Below, piece by piece: positions 5,908 to 8,510 of a stretch of DNA of 8,510 bases. The DNA is from Nitrospinota bacterium. Its GTDB lineage: Bacteria; Nitrospinota; Nitrospinia; UBA9942. The DNA is taken from NCBI GenBank assembly GCA_016200365.1, contig JACQEW010000164.1:1-8510 (forward strand), in the 5' to 3' direction. Position 1 is the first letter of the stretch. Every line of letters begins with the position of its first letter. Below the pieces are notes generated by a model. That model saw only the letters and a list, made by a program, of their open reading frames with translations, was not told where the DNA came from and ran no database searches. The translations under genes and the position numbers were made by a program.

Positions 5908-6077
5908 ATCCGCAGATTACGCAGATTACACAGATTTTAAAATATTTTAACAAGGATAGACAGGATGAACAGGATAAAAGAGATAAAAAGATTTTTAAAT
6001 ATCCTATTTATCCTGTACATCCCTGTTAATTAATTTTTTATTGTTTTTAATCTGTGTAATCTGCGTAATCTGCGGAT
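5908..6077. repeat. Large nested palindrome between ATPase 1 and ATPase 2
   Basis: The outer arms 5908-5936 and 6049-6077 are perfectly complementary over 29 bp and consist of tandem CGCAGATTA-type units ending in CACAGATT. Inside lie a second pair of arms, 5947-5976 and 6000-6029, built from ACAGGATGA-type units, complementary at 25 of 30, with a 23-base loop. The total span is 170 bp and fills the 185-bp gap. The last base of the right arm is also the last base of the ATPase 1 stop codon. No gene is visible. Confidence 0.95.
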
Positions 6078-7009
6078 TAATCAGGTTTTTGTTCCTTCCT
6101 TGCCATCGCTATAAAAACATCTTCCAGAGAAGGCTCGATTGGCTTGAATACAGCATGTCCGAGTCCTTTTTTATTCATGGCACCTTCAAGGGTTAAAGCT
6201 GAAGTTACAGCAGGAGAAAGGAAGAGATGAAGTGCAGAGCCAAATGGCTCGACACTCAGCACACCCGGCTGACTCTGTAAAAATTCCTTTGCTGCCCTGC
6301 GGTCGGGGCATTGTATTTCATAACAGAACTCCTCTATCTTCTTCTTCATTACATCGGGAGGGTTGCAGTGAATCATCTTCCCCTGACGCATAAAACCGAC
6401 TCTATTACATCTTTCCGCCTCATCCATGTAAGCGGTAGTTATGAAGATTGTTACTCCCTCCTTAACTAATTGATGCAGAATTACCCAGAAATCGCGGCGG
6501 GATAGAGGGTCAACACCTGTCGTAGGCTCGTCCAAAAAAAGGATTTTGGGGCGGTGCAGAAGGGTGCACATGAGCGCCAGTTTCTGTTTCATGCCGCCGG
6601 ATAATTGCCCTGCCCGTCTTTTTATAAACGGCTCCATCCGTGTCATCTTCAGCAGGCTGGACATCCGCTCCTTTCTTTCGGCATCGGGTATGCCGAAAAG
6701 GTCGGCATAAAAAAACATATTCTCGTCAACTGTCAGGTCTGTGTAGAGACCAAATCGCTGAGCCATGTAGCCGATACGGTCTTTTACCTTTTCCGTCTCC
6801 TTTTCCACATGATGGTCGTTAATCCACGCCTCCCCTTCGGTCGGGTCGAGCAGACCGCAGAGCAATCTCAGTGTAGTTGTCTTTCCCGCACCGTCAGGAC
6901 CGACAAGCCCGAAAATCTCTCCGCTGTATACTTCAAGATTGAGATTATCAACGGCTGTCAATTCTCCGAAACGGCGGGTAAGGTTGTGGGTTTTGATGAT
7001 AACGGACAT
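6077..7009 (-). CDS. ABC transporter ATPase 1 of the efflux operon (like the N-terminal half of YbhF)
   Basis: 310 residues, cytoplasmic. Walker A is GPDGAGKTT (37-45, K43), Q84 lies in YMAQRFGLYTD, the signature is LSGGMKQKLAL (136-146), and Walker B is ILFLDEP (156-162) with E161. The H-loop reads TTAYMDEAE (191-199): alanine A193 replaces the usual histidine, as I recall for first ATPase domains of the YbhF/RbbA group. After about residue 215 comes a C-terminal domain seen in drug-exporter ATPases, ending DVFIAMARKEQKPD. It would form a heterodimer with ATPase 2, powering the two permeases. The stop TAA overlaps the neighbouring palindrome by one base. The ATG at 7009 has no Shine-Dalgarno; a palindrome ends 18 nt upstream. 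High confidence in family, moderate in partner. Confidence 0.94.
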   Translation of the reverse strand: MSVIIKTHNLTRRFGELTAVDNLNLEVYSGEIFGLVGPDGAGKTTTLRLLCGLLDPTEGEAWINDHHVEKETEKVKDRIGYMAQRFGLYTDLTVDENMFFYADLFGIPDAERKERMSSLLKMTRMEPFIKRRAGQLSGGMKQKLALMCTLLHRPKILFLDEPTTGVDPLSRRDFWVILHQLVKEGVTIFITTAYMDEAERCNRVGFMRQGKMIHCNPPDVMKKKIEEFCYEIQCPDRRAAKEFLQSQPGVLSVEPFGSALHLFLSPAVTSALTLEGAMNKKGLGHAVFKPIEPSLEDVFIAMARKEQKPD

Positions 7010-7027
7010 TGTGAGTGATACAAACCA

Positions 7028-7075
7028 CCCCTCAACTTAATCCTCTCCACTGAAGGGAGAGGGCAGGGTGAGGGG
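7028..7075. repeat. Imperfect palindrome between the adaptor gene and ATPase 1
   Basis: Outer arms CCCCTCA (7028-7034) and TGAGGGG (7069-7075), inner arms CCTCTCC (7042-7048) and GGAGAGG (7056-7062). The CCCCTCACCC...CCTCTCCC wording is a repeat style common in many bacterial genomes (from memory). It lies in the 83-bp gap between the two genes; no T-tract follows on the minus strand, so it is not an obvious terminator. Confidence 0.75.
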
Positions 7076-7092
7076 TTAAAGTATTTTATGCT

Positions 7093-8277
7093 CTACTCGT
7101 TAATCATAATCTCCGCATCTGCGGGCATGTTTAGTTTCAATTCATGGTTTGGATTTTCAATGTCAATTTTAATTCGGTATACCAGCTTCACCCGCTCCTC
7201 CTGGGTTTGAATCTGCTTAGGTGTAAACTCCGCTTCAGGAGATATGAACGAAAGTTTTCCCCAGTAAACCTTATCGGGAAATGAGTCTGTTTTTACCCTC
7301 ACCTTCATGCCCAGTTTTACACGACCCAAATCCTGCTCTCCTATATAACCCCTCAGCCACGGATGGCTGAGGTCTCCTACCGCCACCACTGTTGTGCCTG
7401 ATGACAGCACTTCTCCTGCTTCTGCTGCCTTGACCAGAACAACCCCGTCAATCGGACTTATAGCTGCTGTATCAGAGAGTTGAGAATCAATGAGTGAAAG
7501 CTCAGCCCTTGAGCGGTCTATCTCAGCCTGATAGGTTTTTATCTCCTGCTCTTTCCTTTGAAGCTCTATTCGCAATGCCTCCGCCAATCTCAAGCCCGCC
7601 TTTGCGCGGTCAACCTGTGCCCGTGCCTCTTCAATATTCTCTTTTCTGGGACCTTCGACTACCAATTTCAGATTTTCCTCGGACTGTTTCAGCGAAGCCT
7701 CCGCACTTTCAAACCGCGTCTTAAACTGGTCATACTGTGAAACCGATATGTTTTTGCTTTCAAGGAGAGTCTGCGCCCGCTCCCAATCCCTTTTTGCCCA
7801 TTCATATTCTATCCTTGCACGATTTGCCGCTGCCTTCGCCTGCTCGATTTCCTGAAGTCTTGAGCCTGTCAGCAGTTCCTGCAGTTTTGATTCTGCCTGT
7901 TTCAATTCAGCCTTGCGCTGCTCAATCTGCCCCTGAATATTTTCCTTGTCGAATCTGATTGCTGTTTGAAGCTGTGTGAGTTTTGATTCAGACGAAGATA
8001 ACACCGCCTTTGCCCTGTCTTGCTGGTGAATCAGTTGGTCACTGTCAAGACGCGCCAGCGCCATCCCTTTTTTTACACTATCCCCCTCTTTAACAGACAT
8101 CTCGATTAGCTTGCCGGAGGTCTTAAAGGCGATATTCACCTCCGTAAGTTCTATGTTGCCGGATATAATTATCCTTCGATTGCCATCATTGTTCAGCCAC
8201 TTAAACCAGACAAATCCCCCGATGCCGAGTGCGGCGATGAGGAAAATAAAAGGAGCGATTTTTTTATTCAATTTCAT
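7093..8277 (-). CDS. HlyD/YbhG-type periplasmic adaptor (membrane fusion protein)
   Basis: 394 residues. KLNKKIAPF and a single hydrophobic segment (about 8-26) give an N-terminal inner-membrane anchor. IIISGNIELTEVNIAFKTSGKLIEMSV (36-62) is the first half of the barrel-sandwich (lipoyl) domain and EGDSVKKGMALARLD (64-78) its turn. A long coiled coil runs from about 80 to 268. Within it the GSRLQEIEQAKAA (138-150) and GPRKENIEEARAQ (209-221) segments are two copies of the repeated coil motif known in YbhG-like adaptors. AAISPIDGVVLVKAAEAGEVL (271-291) closes the lipoyl domain, followed by beta-barrel and membrane-proximal regions. It would bridge the ABC pump to an outer-membrane TolC-like channel, not present here. 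It is the first visible gene of the efflux operon. The ATG at 8277 has no Shine-Dalgarno; a palindrome ends about 12 nt upstream. Confidence 0.92.
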   Translation of the reverse strand: MKLNKKIAPFIFLIAALGIGGFVWFKWLNNDGNRRIIISGNIELTEVNIAFKTSGKLIEMSVKEGDSVKKGMALARLDSDQLIHQQDRAKAVLSSSESKLTQLQTAIRFDKENIQGQIEQRKAELKQAESKLQELLTGSRLQEIEQAKAAANRARIEYEWAKRDWERAQTLLESKNISVSQYDQFKTRFESAEASLKQSEENLKLVVEGPRKENIEEARAQVDRAKAGLRLAEALRIELQRKEQEIKTYQAEIDRSRAELSLIDSQLSDTAAISPIDGVVLVKAAEAGEVLSSGTTVVAVGDLSHPWLRGYIGEQDLGRVKLGMKVRVKTDSFPDKVYWGKLSFISPEAEFTPKQIQTQEERVKLVYRIKIDIENPNHELKLNMPADAEIMINE

Positions 8278-8289
8278 ACAAAATACTTT

Positions 8290-8390
8290 ATCCGCAGAGT
8301 TCGCAGATTACCGCAGATTAACCCTTCGACAGGCTCAGGGTGCAGCATGGTGAGCTTGTCGAACTATTGAAATCTGTGTTAATCTGTGTC
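8290..8390. repeat. Nested palindrome in the leader of the efflux operon
   Basis: The outer left arm (8290-8321) has three CGCAGATTA-type units. The outer right arm (about 8370-8390) has two AATCTGTGTT-type units, complementary at roughly 15 of 20. In the loop sits a different inverted repeat, TTCGACAGGCTCA (8325-8337) against TGAGCTTGTCGAA (8351-8363), 12 of 13 paired. The outer units match those of 5908-6077, so the same repeat family occurs twice in this operon. Confidence 0.85.
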
Positions 8391-8510
8391 CATCTTCTAT
8401 GTTAAAAAGCAAGTCTTTTTTATATAAGCAAATATACTCCTTGCTGCAGGTTGTTTATGAATAAGCGTAGTCTTTAAAACCAATCTTCTATTAGCAGACA
8501 TTTTTGTATC
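8391..8510. other. Upstream region of the efflux operon with no supported gene
   Basis: AT-rich sequence. The minus strand is open for 37 codons from the window edge to a TAG at 8397-8399, but the peptide resembles nothing I know and could be chance. The operon promoter, and perhaps a regulator or TolC-type gene, is expected here or beyond the edge; I see no convincing -35/-10 pair. Confidence 0.35.

Noticed and set aside
5001..6077. Intergenic hairpins considered as intrinsic terminators inside the operon
   Set aside because: On the minus strand no T-tract follows the outer stems, the stems are far longer than usual terminators, and the genes on both sides clearly belong together.
3719..6077. 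Palindromes considered as insertion-sequence ends or small transposons (MITEs)
   Set aside because: No transposase and no clear target-site duplications were found on inspection; the tandem-unit arms are unlike normal terminal inverted repeats. They are left as repeats of unknown origin.
6605..7018. 137-codon open frame on the plus strand antisense to ATPase 1
   Set aside because: It lies entirely over a well-supported ABC ATPase, has no recognisable domain and is a codon-bias shadow.
7494..7958. Several plus-strand open frames over the adaptor gene (for example 7494-7724 and 7737-7958)
   Set aside because: They are antisense to the coiled-coil region of the HlyD-type protein, with Pro/Ser-rich low-complexity translations typical of shadows.
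8397..8510. 37-codon open frame on the minus strand entering from the right edge, possibly the end of an upstream gene
   Set aside because: No recognisable similarity, and a run this short is possible by chance in AT-rich DNA; it needs the flanking sequence.

Overview
The window looks like chromosomal DNA of a moderately AT-rich Gram-negative bacterium. Gram-negative is inferred from an envelope-spanning HlyD/ABC-2 efflux operon. The many short word-like palindromic repeats between genes recall environmental Nitrospirota or Desulfobacterota genomes. That placement is an impression from repeat style and protein flavour, not a phylogenetic result.

Layout from left to right. (1) Positions 1-557, minus strand: the N-terminal 185 residues of a secreted or periplasmic caspase-like (peptidase C14) protein. 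It is cut by the window edge before the catalytic Cys. It has a strong Shine-Dalgarno sequence, a hairpin in its leader, and two tandem CRP/FNR-type operator-like palindromes upstream. (2) 685-1917, minus: an ArsB/NhaD/SLC13-type membrane permease. (3) 1984-2585, plus: a ribbon-helix-helix antitoxin and MazF toxin pair with overlapping cistrons. It is divergent from the permease, and the two promoters appear to share one -35 hexamer. (4) 8277 down to 2582, minus: a five-gene drug or solute efflux operon of the YbhGFSR type. Its order is HlyD-type adaptor, ABC ATPase 1, ABC ATPase 2, ABC-2 permease 1, ABC-2 permease 2. The last permease and mazF are convergent, and their stop codons overlap.

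How the efflux genes work together (family knowledge): the two ATPases would pair as a heterodimer under the two permeases. In E. coli YbhF the two ATPase domains are fused in one chain. The HlyD protein would link the inner-membrane pump to an outer-membrane channel such as TolC, which is not in this window. ATPase 1 lacks the H-loop histidine while ATPase 2 keeps it, so the pair looks catalytically asymmetric.

The most striking signal is not a gene. All four internal junctions of the efflux operon, and the leader of its first gene, are each filled by a different large palindrome. Most of these are nested, with one inverted repeat in the loop of another, and most arms are built from short 7-10 bp tandem units. 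The palindromes start at or near the stop codon of the upstream gene and end about 9-18 nt before the next start codon, so no recognisable Shine-Dalgarno remains on any of the five genes. One palindrome has run into the end of ATPase 2 and encodes its last 38 residues. Smaller palindromes of the same general kind lie inside the signal-peptide coding region of the caspase-like gene. No RNA genes, CRISPR array or complete insertion sequence was seen. No gene-free stretch exceeds 300 bases; the longest is 8278-8510.
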